DNA from: Pseudomonas lactis
GTDB taxonomy: Bacteria > Pseudomonadota > Gammaproteobacteria > Pseudomonadales > Pseudomonadaceae
DNA length: 64,000 bases
Assembly (NCBI RefSeq): GCF_001439845.1
Contig: NZ_JYLO01000002.1
Coordinates: forward strand, 248,001-312,000
Direction: 5' to 3'
The notes beneath the pieces are model-generated. The model ran no database searches. It saw only the letters and a list, made by a program, of their open reading frames with translations, and was not told the DNA's origin. Positions 1 to 6,964 of the stretch are shown here, one piece after another (positions within the stretch are counted from its first letter, which is position 1; every line of letters begins with the position of its first letter). The position numbers and the translations under genes were made by a program.

Positions 1-993
1 ATGAACCTGGAAGTGGTCGACGGCCAGGGCAAGTTCCTCGGCGAAGGCCGCGACCTGGCCGAGCTGACCGCACGGTTCGCCGAAGCCAGCCAGGCCGCCT
101 TGGCCGTGCCGCAAACCGCGAAAAGCCAGCAACCGGTAGAGGCCAAGGTGTTTGCGGCGGTGGCGCAAAAGACCCAGCAAAACATCGCCGGCCTGTCGAT
201 GACGGTGTACCCGGCCCTGGTGGAAGAGAACGGCGCGGTCAAGGAGGGGCGCTTCTCGACTGCCGCCGAAGCCGAGTTCCAGCACCGTCGCGCCTTGCAG
301 CGCCTGCTGATGCAGCAATTGGCGGAACCGGCGAAATTCCTGCGCGGCAAATTGCCGGGCTTGACCGAGTTGGGCCTCATGTACCGTGAACTGGGGCGTA
401 TCGACGCGCTGGTCGAAGACATCCTGCTGGCCAGCCTCGATACCTGTGTACTTGAAGGCGAAGATAGCCTGCCACGCGATGGCGCTGGCCTGGCAGCCTT
501 GGCTGAACGCAAGCGCGGCAGTTGGACCGAGCACGCCGAGCGCCTCGCGCGCCTGACCCTGGAGGTGCTGAAGCTCTGGCACGGCCTGCAAAAGCGCTTC
601 AAGGGCAAGATCGACCTGGCCCAGGCCGTGGCCTTGAACGATATCAAGCAGCAACTGAGCAACCTGGTGTACCCAGGCTTTGTACGGGAAACCCCGGCCC
701 AGTGGTTCAAGGAACTGCCGCGTTTTCTCAAGGCCATCGAGCTGCGCCTGGAAAAACTGCCGAGCCAGGTGCAAAAGGACCGTGTGTGGAGCAGCGAGTT
801 GGGCGGTTTGTGGGCGCAGTACCAGAACCGCCTGAACAAACACACCCAGGAAGGCAAGCGCGACCCGCAACTGGAGCTGTACCGCTGGTGGCTGGAGGAG
901 TACCGGGTGTCGCTGTTTGCCCAGCAGTTGGGTACCAAGGTACCGATTTCCGATAAGCGCCTGAGCAAGCAATGGAGCCAGGTAGAGCCCTGA
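1..993 (+). CDS. hrpA: ATP-dependent RNA helicase HrpA, C-terminal part (5' end outside window)
   Basis: The first base is already inside the gene. The frame is open from the window edge, and the ATG at position 1 is an internal methionine, not a start. The 330 visible residues match the C-terminal region of the large DEAH-box helicase HrpA (about 1,300 residues in the family), which carries the DUF3418 domain. Typical stretches are EGRDLAEL near residue 15 and YPGFVRETPAQW near 226. The helicase core with Walker motifs lies upstream, outside the window. HrpA acts in the cytoplasm on RNA and ribosome-associated mRNA. A REP palindrome begins 13 bases after the stop codon. The identification rests on recall of the family's C-terminus. 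Confidence 0.88.
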   Translation: MNLEVVDGQGKFLGEGRDLAELTARFAEASQAALAVPQTAKSQQPVEAKVFAAVAQKTQQNIAGLSMTVYPALVEENGAVKEGRFSTAAEAEFQHRRALQRLLMQQLAEPAKFLRGKLPGLTELGLMYRELGRIDALVEDILLASLDTCVLEGEDSLPRDGAGLAALAERKRGSWTEHAERLARLTLEVLKLWHGLQKRFKGKIDLAQAVALNDIKQQLSNLVYPGFVRETPAQWFKELPRFLKAIELRLEKLPSQVQKDRVWSSELGGLWAQYQNRLNKHTQEGKRDPQLELYRWWLEEYRVSLFAQQLGTKVPISDKRLSKQWSQVEP

Positions 994-1005
994 ACCCCTG
1001 GCCCA

Positions 1006-1109
1006 CCTGTAGGAGCGAGCTCGCTCGCGAAAAACGTCAACGATAACGCGGGTATCCTGGATAAGCGCGTTGCCTGTGGGTTCTTCGCGAGCAAGCGCGC
1101 TCCTACAGG
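1006..1109. repeat. REPIN (pair of inverted REP sequences), GTAGGAGCGAGC type
   Basis: Two REP units face each other: CCTGTAGGAGCGAGCTCGCT on the left and its near reverse complement ending in CTCCTACAGG on the right. About 55 bases lie between them, starting AACGTCAACGATAACGCGGG. Each unit can fold by itself, and the pair can fold into a long hairpin. The element lies just after hrpA. Its inner sequence is almost identical to that of the element at 3393-3492, so the two are copies of one mobile REPIN. Confidence 0.9.
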
Positions 1110-1307
1110 CATTAGGGCAAGCCCCATCCCACAATGGGATGTTTGTCTGGCCTATAGCGCCAAATCCCCAGGGTTGTGGCAAACTTCGCGGTTACAAGAG
1201 TGAATAAAAGCATTGCCAGTTTGATGCCCGCTGGATGACATCAAACCACTTTAAGTTTGGTACGACGGTACCAATATCTTCTGCCTGACAGATTTAGAGG
1301 AACGACC
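1110..1307 (+). promoter_or_regulatory. Leader region of the FabH-like gene with two operator-like inverted repeats
   Basis: The gene-free stretch after hrpA (994-1307) holds the REPIN and then this leader. It has a perfect inverted repeat at 1257-1274, TTGGTAC-GACG-GTACCAA. Just upstream and partly overlapping it is a second one, with arms CAAAC and GTTTG around CACTTTAA. Both sit 35 to 80 bases before the GTG start, where a repressor of the synthase gene would be expected. I cannot assign the binding protein. No clear -35/-10 pair was recognised. Confidence 0.4.
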
Positions 1308-2429
1308 GTGCATAACGTCGTCATCAGCGGCACTGGCCTGTACACCCCGGCCAACAGCATTTCCAACGAAGAGCTGGTGCAGTCTTTCAATGCCTACGTA
1401 CAACAGTTCAACGCCGACAACGCCGCCGCTATCGAACGTGGCGATGTGCAGGCGCTGACCGAGTCGAGCGCGGCATTCATCGAAAAGGCATCCGGCATCA
1501 AGAGCCGTTTTGTGATGGACAAGGACGGCATCCTCGATCCGCAGCGCATGGCTCCACGCCTGCCCGAGCGCAGCAACGACGAATGGTCGGTGCTTTGCCA
1601 GATGGCCATCGGTGCCGCCGAACAAGCCCTGCAGCGCGCCGGCAAGACCGCCGCCGATATCGACGGCGTGATTGTCGCCTGCTCCAACCTGCAACGCGCC
1701 TACCCGGCGATCGCCATTGAAGTCCAGGAAGCCTTGGGTATCCAGGGTTTCGGTTTCGACATGAACGTGGCGTGTTCCTCGGCCACCTTCGGCATCCAGA
1801 ACGCGGCCAACAGCATCCAGTTGGGCCAGGCCCGGGCGATCCTGATGGTCAACCCGGAAGTCTGCACCGGCCACCTGAACTTCCGTGACCGTGACAGCCA
1901 CTTCATCTTCGGTGATGCCGCCACGGCGGTGATTCTGGAGCGTGCTGACCTGGCGACGTCCGAACATCAGTTCGACGTGGTGAGCACCAAGCTGCTGACC
2001 AAGTTCTCCAACAACATCCGCAACAACTTCGGCTTCCTCAACCGCACCGCGGAAGAGGGTATCGGCGCTCCCGACAAGCTGTTCGTGCAGGAAGGCCGCA
2101 AGGTGTTCCGTGATGTCTGCCCGATGGTGGCCGAATTGATCGGCGAGCACTTGGCAGAAAACCAGCTGAGTGTCACCGATGTGAAGCGCTTCTGGCTGCA
2201 CCAGGCCAACCTGAGCATGAACCACCTGATCGTGAAGAAACTGCTGGGGCGCGACGCGTCGGTGGAAGAAGCGCCAGTGATCCTCGATACTTACGCCAAT
2301 ACCAGCTCGGCCGGCTCGGTGATTGCGTTCCACACTTATCAAGATGACCTGCCCAAGGGCGCGGTTGCCGTCCTCAGCTCCTTTGGCGCCGGGTATTCGA
2401 TTGGCAGTGTGATCCTGCGCAAACGCTGA
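1308..2429 (+). CDS. 3-oxoacyl-ACP synthase III (FabH-like, PA3286 type)
   Basis: A 373-residue condensing enzyme of the KAS III fold. The Cys-His-Asn triad is visible: Cys156 in NVACSSATFG, His298 in WLHQANLSMN and Asn331 in YANTSSAG. The start is taken as GTG at 1308 because AGAGGAAC lies 6 bases upstream and the protein then begins MHNVVISGTGLYTP, the usual family start. From memory, the P. aeruginosa homologue PA3286 condenses octanoyl-CoA with malonyl-ACP and so feeds beta-oxidation intermediates into fatty acid synthesis. That role is inferred here from similarity and from the following sigma factor gene, which matches PA3285. It is cytoplasmic. The classical FabH would be shorter, near 320 residues. 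Confidence 0.87.
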   Translation: MHNVVISGTGLYTPANSISNEELVQSFNAYVQQFNADNAAAIERGDVQALTESSAAFIEKASGIKSRFVMDKDGILDPQRMAPRLPERSNDEWSVLCQMAIGAAEQALQRAGKTAADIDGVIVACSNLQRAYPAIAIEVQEALGIQGFGFDMNVACSSATFGIQNAANSIQLGQARAILMVNPEVCTGHLNFRDRDSHFIFGDAATAVILERADLATSEHQFDVVSTKLLTKFSNNIRNNFGFLNRTAEEGIGAPDKLFVQEGRKVFRDVCPMVAELIGEHLAENQLSVTDVKRFWLHQANLSMNHLIVKKLLGRDASVEEAPVILDTYANTSSAGSVIAFHTYQDDLPKGAVAVLSSFGAGYSIGSVILRKR

Positions 2430-2432
2430 GTA

Positions 2433-2519
2433 TGTGGGAGCTGGCTTGCCTGCGATGGCATCACAGTGGTGTGCCTGATACACCGAGGTGTCTGCATCGC
2501 AGGCAAGCCAGCTCCCACA
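2433..2519. repeat. REPIN, GTGGGAGCTGGCTTGCCTGCGATGGC type
   Basis: The left unit begins TGTGGGAGCTGGCTTGCCTG and the right unit is its reverse complement ending AGCCAGCTCCCACA. A short spacer contains a smaller inverted repeat (TGATACACCGAGGTGTCTGCA). It starts four bases after the FabH-like stop and ends 33 bases before the sigma factor start. It therefore fills most of the space between the two genes. Confidence 0.9.
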
Positions 2520-2552
2520 GGGTCGGGGGTGCACTTTTAGATCGAGGTTTGA

Positions 2553-3167
2553 ATGGCAGCAGCGGACGACACGCACCTGCTTGAACGCCTGCTCAAGGGT
2601 GAGCAGCAGGCTTATAAGGAATTGGTCAACACCTACCAGAGTGCAATGCGGGCAGTGGCCTATGCCATCGTCGGCCAGCGCCATGCCGATGAGGTGGTGC
2701 AAGATGCCTGGCTCTCGGTGGTGCGCAACCTGGCCAAGTTCGAAGGGCGATCCAGCCTCAAGACGTGGTTATTAACCATTACTGCCAACTCCGCAAAGAG
2801 TCGTTACAAACAAAATCGTCGGGAAGTGCTGCTCGACGACTTGCCCTCACCCCACGGCACTATCGGCGATGACCGCTTCAGCCCCGATGATGGCCATTGG
2901 GCTGTCGCCCCGTATGCCTGGCACCAGGACACCCCGGAAGCGCTGCTGACCGAAGATGAATTGCGCCAATGCCTGGAGCATACGATTCTGAGCTTGTCCG
3001 AATTACAAAGCAGTGTGCTGGTGTTGCGTGAACGCCAGGGCCTGGAGCTGGAAGAGATCTGTAATCTTCTCACCCTTTCACTCTCCAACGTCCGTGTGCT
3101 GTTGCATCGAGCACGGCTTAAAGTCTTCGCCACGGTGGAGCATTTTGAGGAAACGGGCGAATGTTGA
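2553..3167 (+). CDS. RNA polymerase sigma factor, ECF subfamily (PA3285 type)
   Basis: A 204-residue sigma-70 family protein with only regions 2 and 4. Region 2 lies near residues 20-90 (AYAIVGQRHADEVVQDAWLSVVRNL, and KTWLLTITANSAKSRY for promoter melting). Region 4 lies near residues 135-195 (LSELQSSVLVLRERQGLELEEIC with a helix-turn-helix ending VRVLLHRARLKVF). A ribosome site GAGG is 7 bases before the ATG. It overlaps the next gene, a zinc-finger anti-sigma protein, by 7 bases, the usual paired arrangement. The linker of about 45 residues between the regions (DDLPSPHG to DTPEALL) is rather long. The regulon is not predictable from sequence. The neighbouring FabH-like gene suggests, as inference only, a link to lipid or envelope supply. 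Confidence 0.9.
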   Translation: MAAADDTHLLERLLKGEQQAYKELVNTYQSAMRAVAYAIVGQRHADEVVQDAWLSVVRNLAKFEGRSSLKTWLLTITANSAKSRYKQNRREVLLDDLPSPHGTIGDDRFSPDDGHWAVAPYAWHQDTPEALLTEDELRQCLEHTILSLSELQSSVLVLRERQGLELEEICNLLTLSLSNVRVLLHRARLKVFATVEHFEETGEC

Positions 3168-3397
3168 CCTGTAAAGAGCAAGTAGCGCGTTCCAGTGACT
3201 ATCTCGATGGGCAATTGACCTTTCGGGAGCGTCTTATGGTGCGTCATCACTTGATGTTTTGCCCGAACTGCCGGCGCTTTATCCGTCAGATGCGCCTGAT
3301 GCAGGCGACGCTCAAGCGTATGCCGCAGGAGCCGGTGGAGGGTGTGGATGCGCTGGCTGAACAACTGGCGGCCGAGCGGCGTAAAGACATCATGTAG
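3161..3397 (+). CDS. Small anti-sigma factor with zinc-finger (zf-HC2) domain
   Basis: A 78-residue protein with the ZAS/zf-HC2 pattern: an N-terminal Cys (MLTCKEQVARSSDYLDGQLT), then HHLMFCPNCRRF near residues 28-38, where a His and two Cys would bind zinc. There is no membrane segment, so it should be a cytoplasmic partner that holds the preceding ECF sigma factor inactive. The start overlaps the sigma gene by 7 bases, with GAGGAAAC upstream. The stop codon TAG lies inside the REPIN that begins at 3393, so the element supplies the end of the reading frame and the last residues may not be ancestral. Confidence 0.85.
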   Translation: MLTCKEQVARSSDYLDGQLTFRERLMVRHHLMFCPNCRRFIRQMRLMQATLKRMPQEPVEGVDALAEQLAAERRKDIM

Positions 3398-3492
3398 GAG
3401 CGAGCTTGCTCGCGAAGAACGTCAACGATAACGCGGGTATCCTGGAGAACCGCGTTGCCTGTGGGTTCTTCGCGAGCAAGCTCGCTCCTACA
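3393..3492. repeat. REPIN overlapping the anti-sigma stop codon
   Basis: The left unit is TGTAGGAGCGAGCTTGCTCG and the right unit ends GCAAGCTCGCTCCTACA. The spacer matches the 1006-1109 element almost base for base (AACGTCAACGATAACGCGGG, GTATCCTGGA, CGCGTTGCCTGTGGGTTC). It overlaps the 3' end of the anti-sigma gene and ends 9 bases from the stop of the convergent porin gene. It is the whole space between the two convergent genes and could act as a transcription end for both, although neither side has a T run. Confidence 0.9.
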
Positions 3493-3501
3493 AGTTAAGC
3501 A

Positions 3502-4824
3502 TTAGAACTTGGCTTCAGCATCCAGTTGCAAGGTGTTGGTGTCGGCATCCCGCTGGGTCCGGCTGGCAAAGTCAGCCTTGGTCAGGAAGTAGGTGGCGCC
3601 GATGGCGAAGTTCTTGTCGATGTCGTAGCTGACTTTCATCTTGTGACCGCGCGAACCGGTGGTGCCGTTGGCGAAGTCCGAATCGGTGAAGGCGCCTACG
3701 ACGGCATTACGTTGAACGTCGCGGTAGTTGTAGTCCAGGTTCAAACCGAACACCTTGGACTTGGCACCCAGCAACCAGGCGGTGTCCTGGTCGGTCACCG
3801 CATCGTTGTTTTTCACGTACTGGCCGTAGAACGACAGCGGCACAGCCAGGCCACCGATGTCTGCTTGCGCAAAGCCTTCGTACAAGCGGAATTCGTTGTT
3901 GGCCGAGTTGCCGTTGACCGCCAATGCGCAAGGCGTGGTGGTGGTTGTGCAACGGCTGTCTTCGTCATTCTTGTAGGCGTAGATGCTGCCGCCCAAGGTC
4001 ATTTTCAGGTTGTCGGTGACCGAGAAACGCGTACCCAACTGGCCGGACGTCAGGCGCAGGTCATGGCGAAATTGCACGCCGTCACCGTCCACGTTGTCCT
4101 TGAGGTTGTAGTTACCCAGGCTGCCGAACAGTTCTGCGCTGCTCCCCAGCGGGTATTTGTAGGTGACGGCCAGGCCTTCAGGGTTGATGTCGCTATCCCA
4201 GATCACGTCGCCCATGTTCACCCACGGTTGCAGCATCTTGCCGCCGATCACGTGCAGGTTCTTGATCTGGTCCGGGTGGTAGTCGATGTAGCCGAGGTCC
4301 AGCCAGATCGATTTCTTATCGAAGTAACCATCCTGGTCCTGGTTAGTGGAACGTGCATCGTCGCCGCCGCCGGTGGCGATACGGATACCGGTGTCCACTT
4401 GCGGGTTGATTTCGGTGTAGGCACCCAGGCGGGCACGGATACGTTGACGGTCCTTGTCACGCCCACCGTTGTTGGGCTCGCCGTCGATCTTGATGGTTTC
4501 CTGACGGAAGCGCACATCACCCTTGAACTGGGTCTTGGCTGCCCAAGCCAATTTCTGGTCGAAGCTGCTCAGCTCGTTGGTTTTTTTCGCAGTGGCCGCG
4601 ATCTGCTCGTTGGTCTCTTGTTGAGCCTGGCGGGCGATCTGTTGTTCTTTCTGATCCCTGGCCAGTTCCATTTGCAGTTCGGTGTACTGCGCCGCGGTGA
4701 TCTGGCCGTTGGCCTTGAGCATGTCGAGCAATTTAGCGTCGACTGCAGCGCTGGCCGGAACGCTCAGTGCCAGCAACAGGCCGCCACACAGGACCGCCGC
4801 AGTTTTAGTGGAAGCAAGACGCAT
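3502..4824 (-). CDS. Putative outer-membrane porin
   Basis: A 440-residue exported protein. The signal peptide is MRLASTKTAAVLCGGLLLAL through SVPASA (cut near residue 26). A polar helical segment follows (LLDMLKANGQITAAQYTELQ to about residue 75, rich in Q and K and likely coiled coil). The rest alternates as beta strands (RFRQETIKIDGE, GYIDYHPDQIK, SVTDNLKMTLGGSIYAYK) and ends in F, as outer-membrane barrels do. The start at 4824 is chosen because GGAG is 8 bases upstream and the signal peptide begins there. Frame remains open further upstream without support. It resembles the Pseudomonas putative porin family. Substrate unknown; a carboxylate or cation channel cannot be told apart here. 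Confidence 0.78.
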   Translation of the reverse strand: MRLASTKTAAVLCGGLLLALSVPASAAVDAKLLDMLKANGQITAAQYTELQMELARDQKEQQIARQAQQETNEQIAATAKKTNELSSFDQKLAWAAKTQFKGDVRFRQETIKIDGEPNNGGRDKDRQRIRARLGAYTEINPQVDTGIRIATGGGDDARSTNQDQDGYFDKKSIWLDLGYIDYHPDQIKNLHVIGGKMLQPWVNMGDVIWDSDINPEGLAVTYKYPLGSSAELFGSLGNYNLKDNVDGDGVQFRHDLRLTSGQLGTRFSVTDNLKMTLGGSIYAYKNDEDSRCTTTTTPCALAVNGNSANNEFRLYEGFAQADIGGLAVPLSFYGQYVKNNDAVTDQDTAWLLGAKSKVFGLNLDYNYRDVQRNAVVGAFTDSDFANGTTGSRGHKMKVSYDIDKNFAIGATYFLTKADFASRTQRDADTNTLQLDAEAKF

Positions 4825-5097
4825 ATCAATCTCCGAAAGTGAGGAGGGAGGGCAACACCCTCCAGGACACAACCGACCCATGACGGACGGAAAAAATGTC
4901 GCCCGGTAGACCCGGACGCTCTAAAAACTGGCGTCAGTATCGCGACCGTTTATGACGGAGTAGTGGCTAAGTGATTTCATCTAGATGACAAATCGTTACG
5001 CTACGGAACTAAGGGTTTTGACGTCTGTCCGCGTGTTTTCTGGGTGTGTGTGCGGCTGTGATCAGCGATACTCGCCAGGTTTTCATGCCAAGAAACA
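4825..5097. promoter_or_regulatory. Divergent intergenic region, porin / GNAT genes
   Basis: It carries the leaders of two divergent genes. Near the porin end an inverted repeat (GGAGGG and CCCTCC around CAACA, about 4844-4862) would form a hairpin in the porin mRNA leader. In the middle is a perfect 12-base palindrome, TCATCTAGATGA, at 4977-4988, and a looser pair CGTCA/TGACG at about 4932-4957. These look like operator or leader structures, but I recognise no consensus for a known regulator. Confidence 0.35.
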
Positions 5098-6234
5098 ATG
5101 AGGATGCCGATGCCGTTGCAACGCCTGGACAGCCTGTCCGATATCGCTGCGCACACGTGGGATGCCCTGATGCCACAGGCCCAGCCGTTTATGCAGCATG
5201 GGTTTCTGAGCGCGCTGGAAGACAGCGCCAGCGTCGGCCCGCATTCGGGCTGGCAGACGGAGCATTTGCTGCACTGGGAAGGCGACCGGTTGATGGCGGC
5301 ATTGCCGGGTTATCGAAAATGGCATTCTTATGGCGAGTACGTGTTCGATCACGGCTGGGCCGACGCCTGCGAGCGCGCTGGCATCGACTACTACCCCAAG
5401 TTGCTGACGGCCGTGCCGTTCAGCCCGGTCGGTGGGCCGCGCGTGTTGGCTGCCAGTGCCGCAGACGCTTTCGAATTGCTCAATAGCCTGCCGGGGTATC
5501 TGGAGATCGAAGGCCTGTCGAGCGCCCATATCAACTTTACCGATGCCCTCGCCGATGAAGCCATGGCCCAACACCCCGGCTGGTTGCAACGCCTGGGTTG
5601 TCAGTTTCATTGGCAGAACCGAGGCTACCGCGACTTCCAGGATTTCCTCGACGCCCTGAGTTCACGCAAGCGTAAACAGATGCGCAAAGAGCGCGAACAA
5701 GTGGCGGGGCAGGGTATCGAGTTCGAGTGGTTGCAAGGCCACGAGCTGAGCGAAGCCCAATGGGATTTTGTCTACGCCTGCTACGCCAACACCTACGCGG
5801 TGCGCCGGCAATCGCCCTACCTGACCCGCGCGTTTTTCAGCCTGCTGGCTGAGCGCATGCCCGCAGCCATCCGCGTAGTTTTGGCCAAACAAGGCACGCG
5901 CCCGGTGGCCATGGCCTTCAGCCTGCTTGGTGGCGACAGCTTCTATGGCCGCTACTGGGGTTGCCTGGCGGAATTCGACCGCCTGCATTTCGAAACCTGT
6001 TTCTACCAAGGCATGGACTACGCCATCGCCCATGGCCTGCAACGCTTCGATGCAGGTGCCCAGGGGGAGCACAAATTGATTCGCGGGTTTGAGCCTGTGA
6101 TTACGCGCTCATGGCACTATTTGCGCCACCCGGGGTTGAAGAACGCTGTGGAAGATTTTCTTGAGCGCGAACGGGTGGGGGTTCTGGCGTATGCCGAAGA
6201 GGCGAGGGCGGCTTTGCCTTATCGGCAGGTCTGA
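5098..6234 (+). CDS. GNAT/FemAB-like acyltransferase, DUF482 (COG3146) family
   Basis: A 378-residue cytoplasmic protein of the DUF482 type, a double-GNAT fold described in databases as a peptidoglycan biosynthesis/recognition-like protein. Family stretches are SVGPHSGWQTEHLL near residue 41, the basic segment SSRKRKQMRKEREQ near 187-201, and GGDSFYGRYWGC near 279 with GAQGEHKLIRGFEPV near 321. ATG codons at 5098, 5104 and 5110 are in frame. TGAGG just before 5110 may favour that one, so the first residues are uncertain. It stands alone, downstream of a divergent porin. No substrate is established for the family. Confidence 0.75.
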   Translation: MRMPMPLQRLDSLSDIAAHTWDALMPQAQPFMQHGFLSALEDSASVGPHSGWQTEHLLHWEGDRLMAALPGYRKWHSYGEYVFDHGWADACERAGIDYYPKLLTAVPFSPVGGPRVLAASAADAFELLNSLPGYLEIEGLSSAHINFTDALADEAMAQHPGWLQRLGCQFHWQNRGYRDFQDFLDALSSRKRKQMRKEREQVAGQGIEFEWLQGHELSEAQWDFVYACYANTYAVRRQSPYLTRAFFSLLAERMPAAIRVVLAKQGTRPVAMAFSLLGGDSFYGRYWGCLAEFDRLHFETCFYQGMDYAIAHGLQRFDAGAQGEHKLIRGFEPVITRSWHYLRHPGLKNAVEDFLERERVGVLAYAEEARAALPYRQV

Positions 6235-6280
6235 ACCATCGGTCTGGCAACCCTGCTGACTAACAATAAAACCGCTAATC

Positions 6281-6302
6281 TGTATGTACAAACGTACATA
6301 CA
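6281..6302. promoter_or_regulatory. Operator-like palindrome upstream of brnTA
   Basis: A perfect inverted repeat with 9-base arms and a 4-base spacer, TGTATGTAC-AAAC-GTACATACA, lies 9 bases before the toxin start. BrnA-type antitoxins bind DNA through a ribbon-helix-helix domain and repress their own operon, so this is the expected autoregulatory site. The assignment is inference from position and symmetry. Confidence 0.6.
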
Positions 6303-6311
6303 GGGCGTGCC

Positions 6312-6590
6312 ATGCATTTTGAGTGGGATGAATCTAAGAACAAAGCCAATATTTCTAAGCACGGCATCGACTTTAACGACGTCCCAGATATTTTTCGGCA
6401 TCCAATGCTGGCCTTGCGCGATGATCGGGCAGATTATGGCGAAGAGCGTTGGATCAGTATTGGCTGGATCAAATTGTTAATGGGTGTGGTCGTATATACC
6501 GAGCGGTGTGGTGATGTGATCCGTATCATCTCTGCGCGAAAAGCAACCAAGAAGGAGGCCAAATACTATGACGCAAACATCGAAAACTGA
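6312..6590 (+). CDS. brnT: BrnT family ribonuclease toxin
   Basis: A 92-residue protein with the BrnT signature. It begins with FEWDESKNKANISKHGIDF (residues 3-21), continues to DIFRHPMLALRDDR and ERWISIGW, and ends with IRIISARKATKKEAKYYD, where the conserved Arg/Lys cluster belongs to the RelE-like RNase active surface. Family knowledge: BrnT cleaves RNA and stops translation until bound by BrnA. The antitoxin gene follows and overlaps by 23 bases, toxin first, as in Brucella. An AGGG ribosome site and the palindromic operator lie just upstream. Local base composition is less GC-rich than the neighbours, in keeping with an acquired module. Confidence 0.92.
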   Translation: MHFEWDESKNKANISKHGIDFNDVPDIFRHPMLALRDDRADYGEERWISIGWIKLLMGVVVYTERCGDVIRIISARKATKKEAKYYDANIEN

Positions 6591-6816
6591 TTGGGAGCGC
6601 CTGGCCAACATGAATGATAAAGAAATCGACACCAGCGATATTCCTGAGCTGGACGCCGAATTTTTCCGACGCGCTGAGTTACGTGTTCCGGTGAAGCAGA
6701 CGGTGACCATTCGGCTGGATGCCGATGTTCTGGAATGGTTCAAAGGCCAAGGCACCGGATACCAGACACGCATTAATCAATTGTTGCGTCAGTACATGCA
6801 AGCCCACCAAGGTTGA
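6568..6816 (+). CDS. brnA: BrnA family antitoxin
   Basis: An 82-residue antitoxin. The acidic N-terminal half (TDWERLANMNDKEIDTSDIP) is the part expected to wrap the toxin. The C-terminal half carries a ribbon-helix-helix-like DNA-binding segment (KQTVTIRLDADVLEWFKGQG, then TRINQLLRQYMQAH). A strong AAGGAGG ribosome site lies inside the end of brnT, 11 bases before the ATG, so antitoxin translation can exceed toxin translation. It should bind BrnT and the 6281-6302 palindrome. The pair ends 32 bases before a REPIN. Confidence 0.92.
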   Translation: MTQTSKTDWERLANMNDKEIDTSDIPELDAEFFRRAELRVPVKQTVTIRLDADVLEWFKGQGTGYQTRINQLLRQYMQAHQG

Positions 6817-6848
6817 AGCGCATTCAATTGAAGTCAGCCAGTAAAACA

Positions 6849-6958
6849 CCCTGTAGGAGCGAGCTTGCTCGCGAAGAATGTGCAGACGACGCGGGTTTAC
6901 AGCTGTAAGCACCGCGTCATCGTTGGCGTTTTTCGCGAGCAAGCTCGCTCCTACAGGG
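6849..6958. repeat. REPIN between brnA and aqpZ
   Basis: CCCTGTAGGAGCGAGCTTGC on the left and its reverse complement ending CTCCTACAGGG on the right. The inner part includes a second symmetric layer (GACGCGGGTTTACAGC / GCTGTAAGCACCGCGTC). It lies between convergent genes and ends 6 bases before the aqpZ stop. Confidence 0.9.
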
Positions 6959-6964
6959 ATTGGG

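Noticed and set aside
1..3. ATG at the first base as a gene start
   Set aside because: The sequence is internal to hrpA; the residues that follow are the known middle of the family's C-terminal part.
1251..2702. Long open frame on the minus strand over the FabH-like gene
   Set aside because: It is antisense to a clear enzyme gene, shows no domain pattern and arises from the GC-rich third-position bias of the real gene. The same holds for frames opposite relA (37603-39480), copA (20612-22156), the porin (3526-4842) and others.
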